Shown here piece after piece: positions 16,784 through 24,555 of a stretch of DNA of 64,000 nucleotides. Source of the stretch: Lewinella sp. IMCC34183 (GTDB taxonomy: Bacteria; Bacteroidota; Bacteroidia; Chitinophagales; Saprospiraceae); contig NZ_QMEM01000005.1 in NCBI RefSeq assembly GCF_003390915.1, positions 1 to 64,000 of the forward strand, in the 5' to 3' direction. The notes beneath the pieces were generated by a model. That model made no database searches and was not told the DNA's origin. It was given only the letters and a program-made list of their open reading frames with translations. How positions within the stretch are numbered: position 1 is the stretch's first letter; the number at the start of each line of letters is the position of its first letter. The position numbers and the translations under genes were made by a program.

Positions 16784-17323
16784 ATGAAGCTGCTGTTCCC
16801 CCTCCTTTTCCTGCTTTCCACCCCCCTGATGGCCCAACTGGACCTGCCGGCCGACTTCCAGGCGCGCCTAGACGGTATGGACATCCGGTTCAACGCCCCC
16901 CTCGACAGCGACTTTCGCGAGCGGACGCTGCGGCAGGACAACCGCTGGCTGGAGGACCACTTCGCCATGACCTCCCGCAGCGAGAAACTGGAACTGCGCT
17001 TCCACCTCCTGCCCGAGCACGAAGGGGACACCTACTACCAGATGCCCCACCTGGCCGCGACCACGCTGGCCATGAACCTGGGCAGCAACGACGAGGACGC
17101 CGTCACGGCCGTACACAGCTTCGGGGAGGAGGAGCTGATCCTCTACGGGGCCGATTGGGCGCGGATGTACACTTTTCGGCCTAAACGTAGCTTCAGCGAC
17201 AAGGAGCAGGCCCAGCTCATCGCGCTGTACCGGGAAGGGCGGGGGCTGGCCTATACCATCCTGTTGTTCGATAAGGCACCCATTACGCTGGAGGGGCGAC
17301 AGCTATCGCTGCGGTTCCGCTAA
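16784..17323 (+). CDS. Secreted protein of unknown function
   Basis: A 179-residue protein with a clear signal peptide (MKLLFPLLFLLSTPLMAQ). The mature part has alternating strand and helix predictions, with FMRF-like hydrophobic patches such as LELRFHLLPEHEGDTYY, and no cysteine or catalytic motif I recognise. A TACCTTGT element at 16748-16755 may be its promoter. Its stop is 4 bases from the end of the convergent pdeM gene. Confidence 0.7.
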   Translation: MKLLFPLLFLLSTPLMAQLDLPADFQARLDGMDIRFNAPLDSDFRERTLRQDNRWLEDHFAMTSRSEKLELRFHLLPEHEGDTYYQMPHLAATTLAMNLGSNDEDAVTAVHSFGEEELILYGADWARMYTFRPKRSFSDKEQAQLIALYREGRGLAYTILLFDKAPITLEGRQLSLRFR

Positions 17324-17327
17324 GTTT

Positions 17328-17978
17328 TCAGGCGACGGCCAGCACGGATTGCTCCGCCAGGACGAACACCCGGTCGCCGGGCCGTACCGCTACCTGCGCA
17401 CAGCCGGTAAATTCTCCGAAGGCCGGCAGGATTCCTTCGGCGGCACCAAAGTAGAAGGCGGGCAACTTCATGCCGCGCCGGCTGCGGTCGAGCAGCTTTA
17501 CGCAGGGATGCACGTGTCCGCACAGGTTGTACCGCCCCGGGATACGGTCGGTCTCCGACAGCGGATGGTGGCTGAAGCTGAACCCGTCCTCGGTGATGAC
17601 CTCGGGGTGAAGGATCAGCCGCGCCTCCCGGTAATGATGCGCCGGCAGTATGTCGTGATTGCCGGGTACCAACTCGAACGAGATCGCCGGATAGGCAGCG
17701 GTGAAGTCACAAAACGACTGCCACACGTGGTTGTGGTCGCTGTGGAACAGGTCGCCAAGTAGGAGCACCCGCCGGGGCCGTAGTTCCTCCAGCAGGCCGC
17801 GGAGGCGGGCAAAGTTGACGTCGCACACCAGTGACGGCACGGCAATGCCCGCGCGCCGGAAGTGAGCGCCCTTGCCGAGGTGCAGGTCGGCGAGCAGCAG
17901 CGTCGCTTTCCGTTCCCAGAACACGGCGCGGTCGGGGTGCAATAACAGGCGTTCGTCCGCTACGGTGATGGGTTCCAT
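17328..17978 (-). CDS. pdeM: Ligase-associated DNA damage response endonuclease PdeM
   Basis: A 216-residue calcineurin-like metallophosphoesterase. Metal motifs are LLADLHLGKGAHFR (D/H), GDLFHSDHN, PGNHD and CGHVHPCV, in family order. The spacing and the LGKGAHFR block are distinctive for PdeM, the nuclease usually encoded with a DNA ligase and helicase (LigD-LhrC type) system. Those partners are not in the window. The ATG at 17978 is used; one at 17999 would add 7 residues. The gene is convergent with the preceding one with only a 4-base gap. Confidence 0.85.
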   Translation of the reverse strand: MEPITVADERLLLHPDRAVFWERKATLLLADLHLGKGAHFRRAGIAVPSLVCDVNFARLRGLLEELRPRRVLLLGDLFHSDHNHVWQSFCDFTAAYPAISFELVPGNHDILPAHHYREARLILHPEVITEDGFSFSHHPLSETDRIPGRYNLCGHVHPCVKLLDRSRRGMKLPAFYFGAAEGILPAFGEFTGCAQVAVRPGDRVFVLAEQSVLAVA

Positions 17979-18132
17979 GTCCCGGCAAAAGTAGCGCAAG
18001 GAACGCTAGCGGAGGGCGGCCGGGGGGGACGGCTTGCGTCATACGGGGGACAGCTGCGCGGGGGCGGGGTGCCTCCAAACCGTCAAGGAAACGTCAAGGT
18101 GGGCCCCGTTACCCAACCCCGGGGTGTCCCGG

Positions 18133-18140
18133 TACCTTGT
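18133..18140 (+). promoter_or_regulatory. Candidate -7 box very close to a start codon
   Basis: TACCTTGT lies 8 bases before the ATG at 18149. If it is the -7 element, the transcript would start within a few bases of the start codon (near-leaderless). One base deviates from TAnnTTTG. Confidence 0.35.
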
Positions 18141-18148
18141 ACAGGCGT

Positions 18149-18955
18149 ATGCAACTGAACCAAATCCCCCTACTGCTTTCCCTGCTTCTTTGCACCTGCG
18201 GCCCCGCCACCTCGGAGGGGCAGCTGCCCTACGATGTCAATGGCCCCGAGTTGGTAGCCGACCTGCCGGACCAACTCGAGGAAATTTCCGGATTGGGTAG
18301 TGACGGCGACAAGCTCTACGCCATTGAGGACGAGGACGGTATCCTGTTCGTACTCGACCGCACTACCGGCTCCCTGATCGGACTGTACGACTTTGCGGAA
18401 GACGGGGATTACGAGGGCGTCGACGTAGTGGGCGATGAGGTGTGGGTCGCTCGCAGTGACGGGCACCTCTTTCAGATCCGGCAACCGGGCCAGGAGGACC
18501 AGGACGTGACCGAGTACAAGACCTTCCTCACCGAAGGGAACAACGTCGAGGGGCTGTTTTACGACGCCCCACATGACCGCCTGTTACTGGCCTGCAAGGA
18601 TGACCCGAAGGGGAACGGCCTGGACAATGAGAACCGCTACGTCTTCGCCTTCGATCTGAACAGCCGGCGACTGGAGGAGGACCCCGTGATCTCCTTCCCG
18701 CGCATGAACAGCTTTTCGCCCTCCGCGATCGCCATCCACCCGCAGCGTTCGGAGATCTACCTGCTCAGTAGCGTAGGGAAGCAGCTGGCGATCCTGACGC
18801 CGGAGGGTAAGTTCAAGTCGCTTCACAAGTTGCGAAAAAGCCTCTTCGGGCAACCCGAGGGGCTCACCTTTACGCCCGACGGTACGATGTACATCAGTAC
18901 CGAGGCCCGCGGCGGCAATCCGGCCCGGTTATATAGGCTACCTTTGCTGCCCTAA
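18149..18955 (+). CDS. SdiA-regulated-family lipoprotein (six-bladed propeller)
   Basis: A 268-residue protein with a lipoprotein signal (LLLSLLLCTC, Cys17 or Cys15). The mature part fits the SdiA-regulated domain family: LEEISGLGSDGDKLYAIEDEDGILFVLD, GDYEGVDVVGDEVWV, NNVEGLFYDAPHDRLLLACK, and FGQPEGLTFTPDGTMYIS, the repeated blades. In the family these periplasmic or outer-membrane propellers often hydrolyse phosphoanhydrides or bind ligands; function is unproven. The TTG at 18137 was rejected in favour of the ATG at 18149. Confidence 0.82.
   Translation: MQLNQIPLLLSLLLCTCGPATSEGQLPYDVNGPELVADLPDQLEEISGLGSDGDKLYAIEDEDGILFVLDRTTGSLIGLYDFAEDGDYEGVDVVGDEVWVARSDGHLFQIRQPGQEDQDVTEYKTFLTEGNNVEGLFYDAPHDRLLLACKDDPKGNGLDNENRYVFAFDLNSRRLEEDPVISFPRMNSFSPSAIAIHPQRSEIYLLSSVGKQLAILTPEGKFKSLHKLRKSLFGQPEGLTFTPDGTMYISTEARGGNPARLYRLPLLP
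18939..18946 (+). promoter_or_regulatory. Promoter of the polyprenyl synthase inside the preceding gene
   Basis: Exact -7 box TACCTTTG at 18939-18946, within the last codons of the upstream gene, 26 bases before the ATG at 18973. Suggests independent transcription of the synthase. Confidence 0.6.
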
Positions 18956-18972
18956 TCAGCCGCCCTCCCCTG

Positions 18973-19947
18973 ATGGCCACCGGCCTCGACGAAATAAAGC
19001 GACCCATCGCCCACGAACTGGAAACCTTCGAACGAAGGTTCCGCGAGACCCTGCGGTCGCCGGTACCGCTGATGGACCGCATTACCTACTACATCGTGCG
19101 GCGGAAGGGCAAGCAGATGCGGCCGATGTTTACCTTCTTCTGCGCGCAGGCCTGCGGCGGCATCAACGACGATACCTACACCGCCGCCAGCCTCATCGAA
19201 CTGGTGCACACGGCCAGCCTGGTGCACGACGACGTGGTCGACGAAAGCTACGAACGCCGCGGCTTCTTCAGCATCAACGCCCTGTGGAAGAACAAGATCG
19301 CGGTGCTGGTGGGCGACTACTTCCTCGCGCGGGGGCTATCCATCGCCCTTAAGAACCGTCAGTACCGTACGCTGGAGATCAGCTCCGACGCGGTCCAGTC
19401 CCTCGCCGAGGGGGAACTGCTGCAGATAGAGAAAGCCCGCCGCCTGGATATCGACGAGGACATCTACTTCGAGGTCATCCGGCAGAAGACCGCCAGCCTG
19501 ATCGCCGCCTCCTGCGCGGCCGGCGCGGCGTCGGCCACCGAGGATGAGGACACGGTGAGCCGCATGCACGCCTTCGGGGAAAAGATCGGTATCGCCTTCC
19601 AGATCCGCGACGATCTGTTCGACTTCGGCCTCGACAACGTCGGCAAGCCCCGCGGCATCGATATCAAGGAGAAGAAGATGACCCTGCCCCTGATCCACGC
19701 GCTGAACCGCGCCCCGCGGGCGGAACGTCGCCGGGTGATTCGAAACATCAAGAAGCACAGCGACGAACCCGAGCGGGTCCAGGAAGTACTTCGCTTCGTC
19801 CGGGAAAGCGAGGGAATTGCGTACGCGGAGGCCGCGATGTACCGCTACCGCGACGAGGCCTTCGAGCTTCTACGGGAACTGCCCCCCTCCGAGGCCCGCG
19901 CCTGCCTGGAGCAGTTGGTGAACTACGTGGTCGACCGCGAGTACTAA
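18973..19947 (+). CDS. All-trans polyprenyl diphosphate synthase
   Basis: A 324-residue isoprenyl synthase. The first Asp-rich motif is HDDVVDE (about 83-89) and the second is RDDLFDF (about 213-219). LVGDYFLARGL and QIEKARRLDID are also characteristic of the long-chain (octaprenyl/heptaprenyl) group. It would extend farnesyl diphosphate for the menaquinone side chain, the quinone expected in Bacteroidota. The gene lies 17 bases after the SdiA-type lipoprotein and has its own promoter. Confidence 0.93.
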   Translation: MATGLDEIKRPIAHELETFERRFRETLRSPVPLMDRITYYIVRRKGKQMRPMFTFFCAQACGGINDDTYTAASLIELVHTASLVHDDVVDESYERRGFFSINALWKNKIAVLVGDYFLARGLSIALKNRQYRTLEISSDAVQSLAEGELLQIEKARRLDIDEDIYFEVIRQKTASLIAASCAAGAASATEDEDTVSRMHAFGEKIGIAFQIRDDLFDFGLDNVGKPRGIDIKEKKMTLPLIHALNRAPRAERRRVIRNIKKHSDEPERVQEVLRFVRESEGIAYAEAAMYRYRDEAFELLRELPPSEARACLEQLVNYVVDREY

Positions 19948-20024
19948 GCAGAACCGGCCCGAACTTATCCGGCCGGTTGACCTTGATATGACGTCTTCTC
20001 CCTCCCCTCGCTAATTGCCCAGCT

Positions 20025-20237
20025 ATGCGTAATGTCAGCCTGCTCTCAGTCGTCCGGGGAAGATACCAGCAACTGTGCCGCGTACTGCAGGGGGTCGCCC
20101 AACTGGATGTTCGACCGCGTGAGGTGATACTGGTATTCATCAACGAACCCATCCCCCACTGTCTACCGAATCCGGGCTGCCCGGCATACTCCTTCCGGCT
20201 CTGTGCCGCTGACGCCCGCTTCCGGTCAGCGTATTGA
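20025..20237 (+). pseudogene. Truncated glycosyltransferase family 2 remnant
   Basis: This 70-codon frame reads VSLLSVVRGRYQQLCRVLQGVAQLDVRPREVILVFINEPIP, which matches the first strand, helix and second strand of GT-A glycosyltransferases (usual pattern SLxTVVRGRxxxLxxxLxGL). It stops long before the DxD region: the usual length is over 250 residues. No continuation was found downstream, where the next gene runs convergently. I read it as an N-terminal fragment left after deletion. The 19948-20293 gap has no other gene. Confidence 0.5.
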
Positions 20238-20293
20238 ACGAGCCCGGGACCGATGAGGGGGGGGCGGCCGCCGCGACGGGCTCTTCCGCTGAT

Positions 20294-21184
20294 TCAGTAA
20301 ATGCCTCCGGTGTGGGCGACTACGATCACGGCACCCGAGGGGTATGCCCCGGCGCTCACGCGGTCCAGTACTCCCGTGAACAGCTTGGCGGTGTAGACCG
20401 GCTCCAGCGGCGGCAGGCCGGCCACGCCGATATCGGCCCGCGTGGCCAGCGCGCCCGCCGGCCGGTGGAGTTGCCAGTGAGCGGGAAACTTCGCATAGCC
20501 GCGTCCGGCATACCGGGAAAACACGCTGAACTCCGCCCGGGCGTTTCCCATCTGCCGCCGGATGGTTTCCGCCATCCACTCACCGCGCAGGGCAGGGAAT
20601 ACTTCCACGTGGGTAGTGGTGCCCGCAGCCGCGGCAACGACCCCGGCGGCCGTTCCTCCGGTGCCGGCACTGAGGCAAAAGTAGTCGGGGGCATATCCGA
20701 GTTGGCGCACGGTTTCGTGAAACAGCTCTCCGGTGAGGGGCAGGGAAGCGGTGGAGGTGCCGCCCTCAGGAACGATGATATGATCCGGATCCGGCACCAG
20801 TTGGCGCAGGGTAGCGGCATCGTCCCGCAGGCGGTAGGTCGTACGGTCCAGGAAGCGGAGCTCACCGCCGCGCGCCGCGGCAAAGTCGAGTACGGGATTG
20901 CGTACGGGTTCGCCGCGGATGAGGAAGCTCGTCCGGAAGCCGAAGCGCTCCCCGGCCGCAGCGAGGGCCGCCACGTGATTACTGTAGGCACCACCGAAGG
21001 TCACTACCGTACGGCCGGCCAGATCGCTGCGCCGTAGCAGGGGGCTAAGCTTACGCACCTTGTTGCCCTGGAGCGGACTCCCGGGTTCGAAGGCGTATCG
21101 ATCGTCGCGCTTGACGAAGCACCGCAGGCCGCGGGCCGTAATTTCCGGCAGAAGGAGGGGTTCGAGGGGGCTCGGCGGGAGCAC
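20294..21184 (-). CDS. PLP-dependent ACC deaminase / D-cysteine desulfhydrase family
   Basis: A 296-residue fold-type II PLP enzyme. The PLP lysine is in SPLQGNKVRKL; GGAYSNHVAALAAAG and SAGTGGTAAGV are the phosphate- and substrate-binding loops; HTGG near the end closes the site. It resembles the 1-aminocyclopropane-1-carboxylate deaminase/D-cysteine desulfhydrase group, which deaminates ACC or splits D-cysteine to pyruvate, ammonia and H2S. The two activities cannot be separated by eye. The start is a GTG at 21184; stop of the adjacent HMA gene lies 2 bases upstream, suggesting an operon. Confidence 0.88.
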   Translation of the reverse strand: MLPPSPLEPLLLPEITARGLRCFVKRDDRYAFEPGSPLQGNKVRKLSPLLRRSDLAGRTVVTFGGAYSNHVAALAAAGERFGFRTSFLIRGEPVRNPVLDFAAARGGELRFLDRTTYRLRDDAATLRQLVPDPDHIIVPEGGTSTASLPLTGELFHETVRQLGYAPDYFCLSAGTGGTAAGVVAAAAGTTTHVEVFPALRGEWMAETIRRQMGNARAEFSVFSRYAGRGYAKFPAHWQLHRPAGALATRADIGVAGLPPLEPVYTAKLFTGVLDRVSAGAYPSGAVIVVAHTGGIY

Positions 21185-21186
21185 GC

Positions 21187-21402
21187 CTAGTCGAGGGGCC
21201 GAATATCGTAGCCGGCGTCCTCGACGACGCGAACGATCGCGTCTTCGGAGGCCGTGCCTTCGACGGTGAGCACCTTCCGGTCGTCCTCCACGTCAACGCG
21301 CCAGATGGTCACGCCCTCCAGGTCGTCGAGGAAGGAGCTCACGCTGCGGACGCAGCTGACACAGTTGATGTTAGTGGCAAAGGATTGAAGCGTAGCGGTC
21401 AT
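21187..21402 (-). CDS. Small heavy-metal-associated (HMA) domain protein
   Basis: A 71-residue ferredoxin-like HMA domain. The metal motif is NCVSCV (Cys14 and Cys17), in the position of the CxxC of copper chaperones, and VTIWRVDVEDDRKVLTVEG and VVEDAGYDI match the following strands. It is probably a cytosolic copper or other soft-metal binder. No P-type ATPase is adjacent. It is read just ahead of the deaminase gene, 2 bases apart. Confidence 0.85.
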   Translation of the reverse strand: MTATLQSFATNINCVSCVRSVSSFLDDLEGVTIWRVDVEDDRKVLTVEGTASEDAIVRVVEDAGYDIRPLD

Positions 21403-21446
21403 GGGTTTACATGGTCTATTCGGTGCTATGAACGCCCCAAACCGAA

Positions 21447-21482
21447 AAATGGGTCACCCTCCCGGAGGAAGATGACCCATTT
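21447..21482 (-). terminator. Terminator after tsf
   Basis: AAATGGGTCA (21447-21456) pairs with TGACCCATTT (21473-21482), a perfect 10-bp stem with a 16-base loop, 20 bases beyond the tsf stop. On the minus strand it is followed by T residues (aaaat on plus at 21445-21449). Confidence 0.75.
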
Positions 21483-21501
21483 AATGATTCGGGGGGGCGG
21501 T

Positions 21502-22332
21502 TTAGCCCAGGGCGACGTGCTTGAAGTCGGTGACTTTCAGTCCCTTCTCGACGCTGTCGAGGTACTGGGCTACGGTCTGCTTGTCGCTCTTCACGAAAGC
21601 CTGGTTTTCCAGGGTGTTCTCCTTGAAGAACTTGTTCAGGCGGCCCTGACCGATCTTTTCGAGCATGGCCTCGGGCTTGCCTTCCTGGCGGGCGAGGTCC
21701 ATGGCGATGTCGAGCTCCTGGTCGATGGTAGCCTGGTCTATGCCTTTCTTGTTGACGGCGATCGGCTTCATGGCGGCTACCTGCATGGCAACGTCGCGGC
21801 CGGCCTCGAAGGCATTTTCGTCGTTCTTGGTAAGGGCCACCAGCACACCGGCACGGTAGCCGCTGTGGATGTAGGGAGCCACCAGCGGGGCGCTGAGCTG
21901 CTCGTAGGCGGTGACGCTGATCTTCTCGTTGATTTTGCCGACCATTTCGGTGACCTTGTCGCCTACGGTCAGGCTACCTTCCATGGTGAGGCCGTTGAGG
22001 GCGTCCACGTCGGCGGGCTTTTGGGCCAGGGCGAGGTCGGCGATCTTCTGGGCGAAGGCGACGAAGTCGTCGTTCTTGGCCACGAAGTCGGTCTCGCTGC
22101 TGAGCCGAACGATCACTCCGTAGTCGTTAGCGTCGTTCACCTGGGCGATGACCACGCCCTCGTTGGCTTCGCGGTCGCCGCGCTTGGCCGCAACCTTCTC
22201 GCCGCGCTTACGCAGAATTTCAATGGCCTTGTCGAAGTCTCCCTCGGCTTCCGCCAGGGCCTTCTTGCAGTCCATCATACCGGAACCGGTCATGTCCCGC
22301 AGTTTCTTTACTTCTTGGGCTGAAATAGCCAT
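21502..22332 (-). CDS. tsf: Translation elongation factor Ts
   Basis: A 276-residue EF-Ts, the GDP-exchange factor for EF-Tu. The N-terminal UBA-like domain has the universal start ISAQEVKKLRDMTGSGMMDCKKALAEAEGDFDKAIEILRKRG. SETDFVAKNDDFV and the coiled C-terminal region follow in family order. It is the last gene of the rplM-rpsI-rpsB-tsf cluster and ends at a hairpin terminator. Confidence 0.97.
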   Translation of the reverse strand: MAISAQEVKKLRDMTGSGMMDCKKALAEAEGDFDKAIEILRKRGEKVAAKRGDREANEGVVIAQVNDANDYGVIVRLSSETDFVAKNDDFVAFAQKIADLALAQKPADVDALNGLTMEGSLTVGDKVTEMVGKINEKISVTAYEQLSAPLVAPYIHSGYRAGVLVALTKNDENAFEAGRDVAMQVAAMKPIAVNKKGIDQATIDQELDIAMDLARQEGKPEAMLEKIGQGRLNKFFKENTLENQAFVKSDKQTVAQYLDSVEKGLKVTDFKHVALG

Positions 22333-22381
22333 AGTCTGTAGATATTTATTGGTTCTTGATAGGTGGTGGCGGGTAGTATAT

Positions 22382-22424
22382 AGCGGAGAGTGGATAGCGT
22401 ACTACACGCTACCCACTCTCCGCT
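22382..22424 (-). repeat. Large hairpin between rpsB and tsf
   Basis: Arms of 19 bases (22382-22400 and 22406-22424; GCGGAGAGTGG core) form a stem with one A-C mismatch and a 5-base loop. It sits 9 bases after the rpsB stop and 49 before tsf on the transcript. There is no U-run after it, so it is more likely an attenuator, RNA-processing site or stabilising element than a full terminator. Confidence 0.85.
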
Positions 22425-22433
22425 ACTTCCTGC

Positions 22434-23183
22434 TTACTCGGCGGTAGCGGCAGCTTCCGTCTCCTCCCCGCTGCTTTCCTTGGCGTCCTTCTCTTCGCCG
22501 CGCTGGGCCAGGCCCTCCTTGATGCACTCGACGAGGTAGGCGATGATCACGCCAACGGCCTTGCTGGCGTCGTCGTTGCCGGGGATAGCGTAGTCGACGC
22601 TGGTGGGGTCGGCGTTGGTATCCACGATACCGAAGGTGCGCATGCCCAGCTTCTTGGCTTCGGCGATGGCGAGGTGCTCGTGTACGATATCGACGACGAA
22701 GATGGCGTTGGGGATCCGCTGCATGTCAGCGATACCACCCAGTACTTTATTCATCTTCTCGTGCTCCCGGGTGAGGGTCAGGCGCTCCTTCTTGGTGACG
22801 CTGTCGAGGGTACCGTCGGCGAGCATGCGCTCGATGTTCTGCATCTTGCGGATGGAGCGACGGATGGTGTTGAAGTTGGTGAGCATACCTCCCTGCCACC
22901 GGTCGGTGACGTAGGGCATGTTCGTTTCCTGAGCGGCGGCGGTAACGATGTCGCGGGCCTGCTTCTTGGTGGCCACGAAGAGGATCTTCTTGCCGGCACG
23001 GGCGATCTGCCGCATTGCGTTTCCGACGCGGTCGAGGCTCTCGAGCGTCCGATTAAGGTCGATGAGGTGAATGCCGTTCTTTTCCGTAAAGATGTAGGGC
23101 GACATCTTGGGGTTCCACTTCCGGCGCAGGTGGCCGAAGTGTACGCCGGCGTCCAGGAGCTGCTGATGGGTGGGCTTAGCCAT
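22434..23183 (-). CDS. rpsB: 30S ribosomal protein S2
   Basis: A 249-residue S2 protein. The start MAKPTHQQLLDAGVHFGH is the conserved start, so the ATG at 23183 was chosen over a longer open frame with a non-family lead. KRKWNPKM-like and YVTDRWQGGMLTNF blocks are present. The C-terminus ends in a low-complexity acidic/Ala tail (SSGEETEAAATAE). It lies between rpsI and tsf with long leaders on both sides. Confidence 0.97.
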   Translation of the reverse strand: MAKPTHQQLLDAGVHFGHLRRKWNPKMSPYIFTEKNGIHLIDLNRTLESLDRVGNAMRQIARAGKKILFVATKKQARDIVTAAAQETNMPYVTDRWQGGMLTNFNTIRRSIRKMQNIERMLADGTLDSVTKKERLTLTREHEKMNKVLGGIADMQRIPNAIFVVDIVHEHLAIAEAKKLGMRTFGIVDTNADPTSVDYAIPGNDDASKAVGVIIAYLVECIKEGLAQRGEEKDAKESSGEETEAAATAE

Positions 23184-23321
23184 GGTTTCTTTATATATGT
23201 AGTCCGCGGGGGGAGTACGGACCGGTTCGTTAAATGATGGGAAAAAGGGAAGGGACCGGAAGTACCCCGACAAGCGGCGGCCCACAGGGAACCACCAGCC
23301 GGGTGAGCTTCCGTACGGCCG

Positions 23322-23711
23322 CTAGCGCTTGGAGAACTGGAAGCTCTTACGGGCCTTGGGCTTACCGTACTTCTTCCGCTCTACTACGCGGGCGTCGCGG
23401 GTCAGCAGCTTGTTGCTCTTCAGGGGGCTGCGGAAATCTTCGTTGAGCTTGACGAGGGCGCGGCTGATGGCCATGCGAATGGCTTCGGCCTGTCCTTTGT
23501 ACCCGCCGCCGTCGACGTTTACGTTGACGTCGTAGATGGCATTGTCCACCTCAATGACGTGGAACGGCTGGACGATTTTGCCCTGGACGTGCGTCTGGGG
23601 AAAGTAGGTCTTGTAGTCCTTACCGTTGACGGTGATATTACCCTTACCCTGCATGAGGTAGACGCGGGCGACGGCGGCTTTACGGCGGCCTATGGCATTA
23701 ATTTGTTCCAT
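23322..23711 (-). CDS. rpsI: 30S ribosomal protein S9
   Basis: A 129-residue S9 protein. It starts MEQINAIGRRKAAVARVYL and ends FQFSKR, the universally conserved C-terminal KR tail that reaches the decoding centre. GGGYKGQAEAIRMAISRAL is intact. It is cotranscribed with rplM, 141 bases apart, a fairly long spacer for these genes. Confidence 0.97.
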   Translation of the reverse strand: MEQINAIGRRKAAVARVYLMQGKGNITVNGKDYKTYFPQTHVQGKIVQPFHVIEVDNAIYDVNVNVDGGGYKGQAEAIRMAISRALVKLNEDFRSPLKSNKLLTRDARVVERKKYGKPKARKSFQFSKR

Positions 23712-23852
23712 TAGTTGTTGCTTTGGTGCGTTGTCGGATTGGTGCGTTTTCGGCTCTCAGAAACGGAGGTTTCGGCGGGGCCGCAGGTGCGAGGGCCGTG
23801 GGTGGGGGAAGCGGGCCAACGCAACAACGCAGTAAATCACTGACGCAATAAC

Positions 23853-24293
23853 CTATTTGAGTTCTTCGGGTTGCTGGGCGGTGTGGGGATGCTCGGCGCC
23901 GGCGTATACGTGAAGCTTCCGGTACTGGGCGCGACCAAGCTTGGTCTTGGGCATCATGCCCTTGATGGCGTGCTCGATCACCAGCTCGGGCTTGCGGGCC
24001 AGGATCTGACGGGGCGTTGCCTTCCGCTGTCCCCCCGGGTAACCGGTGTGGCGCAGGTATACCTTATCGTTGAACTTCTGTCCGGTGAAGCGGACTTTGT
24101 CGGCGTTAATGACGATCACGTGGTCGCCGTTGTCGAAGTGGGGGGTGTAGTCAGGCTTGTGCTTGCCGCGCAGAACGTGCGCGATGCGGCTGGCCAGGCG
24201 ACCGACGATCTCGCCCTCGGCGTCGATCACGTGCCACTTGCGCTCAACGGTATTCACGTTGGCCGACTGCGTCTTGTAGGAAAGGGTATTCAC
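23853..24293 (-). CDS. rplM: 50S ribosomal protein L13
   Basis: A 146-residue L13 protein ([64 protein letters not shown]). It starts with GTG at 24293 and is the promoter-proximal gene of the cluster. A -7 box TACCTTTG lies 74 bases upstream. Autoregulation through the leader is known for some ribosomal operons but cannot be shown here. Confidence 0.97.
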   Translation of the reverse strand: MNTLSYKTQSANVNTVERKWHVIDAEGEIVGRLASRIAHVLRGKHKPDYTPHFDNGDHVIVINADKVRFTGQKFNDKVYLRHTGYPGGQRKATPRQILARKPELVIEHAIKGMMPKTKLGRAQYRKLHVYAGAEHPHTAQQPEELK

Positions 24294-24366
24294 GGGAAAT
24301 ACTTGATTTTACGGATTTATCGCCCCGCGAGGCACTCCGCAGGGAGCGCCGTTACGAAAGCGGACG

Positions 24367-24374
24367 CAAAGGTA
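24367..24374 (-). promoter_or_regulatory. Promoter of the rplM cluster
   Basis: On the minus strand TACCTTTG is read at 24374-24367, an exact -7 box. A TTGGTTG element about 20 bases further upstream fits the -33 position. The implied leader is about 70 bases. The rest of 24294-24555 shows no gene. Confidence 0.6.
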
Positions 24375-24555
24375 CAAGTATCCGGCGGTACAACCAAGGG
24401 TTTGGAATCCTATTTTCCGCACCCTACCCTCATAAGTCACTGAAAAACAGTTAAAATTTCGCACGGAGCCGCGCACGGTCCCTTCGGAGGGCAACGCTAA
24501 TGAACTTACCCTTAGCGTAATATGTCCGGCCGTACCGCACGTCCGGCGATTAAAC

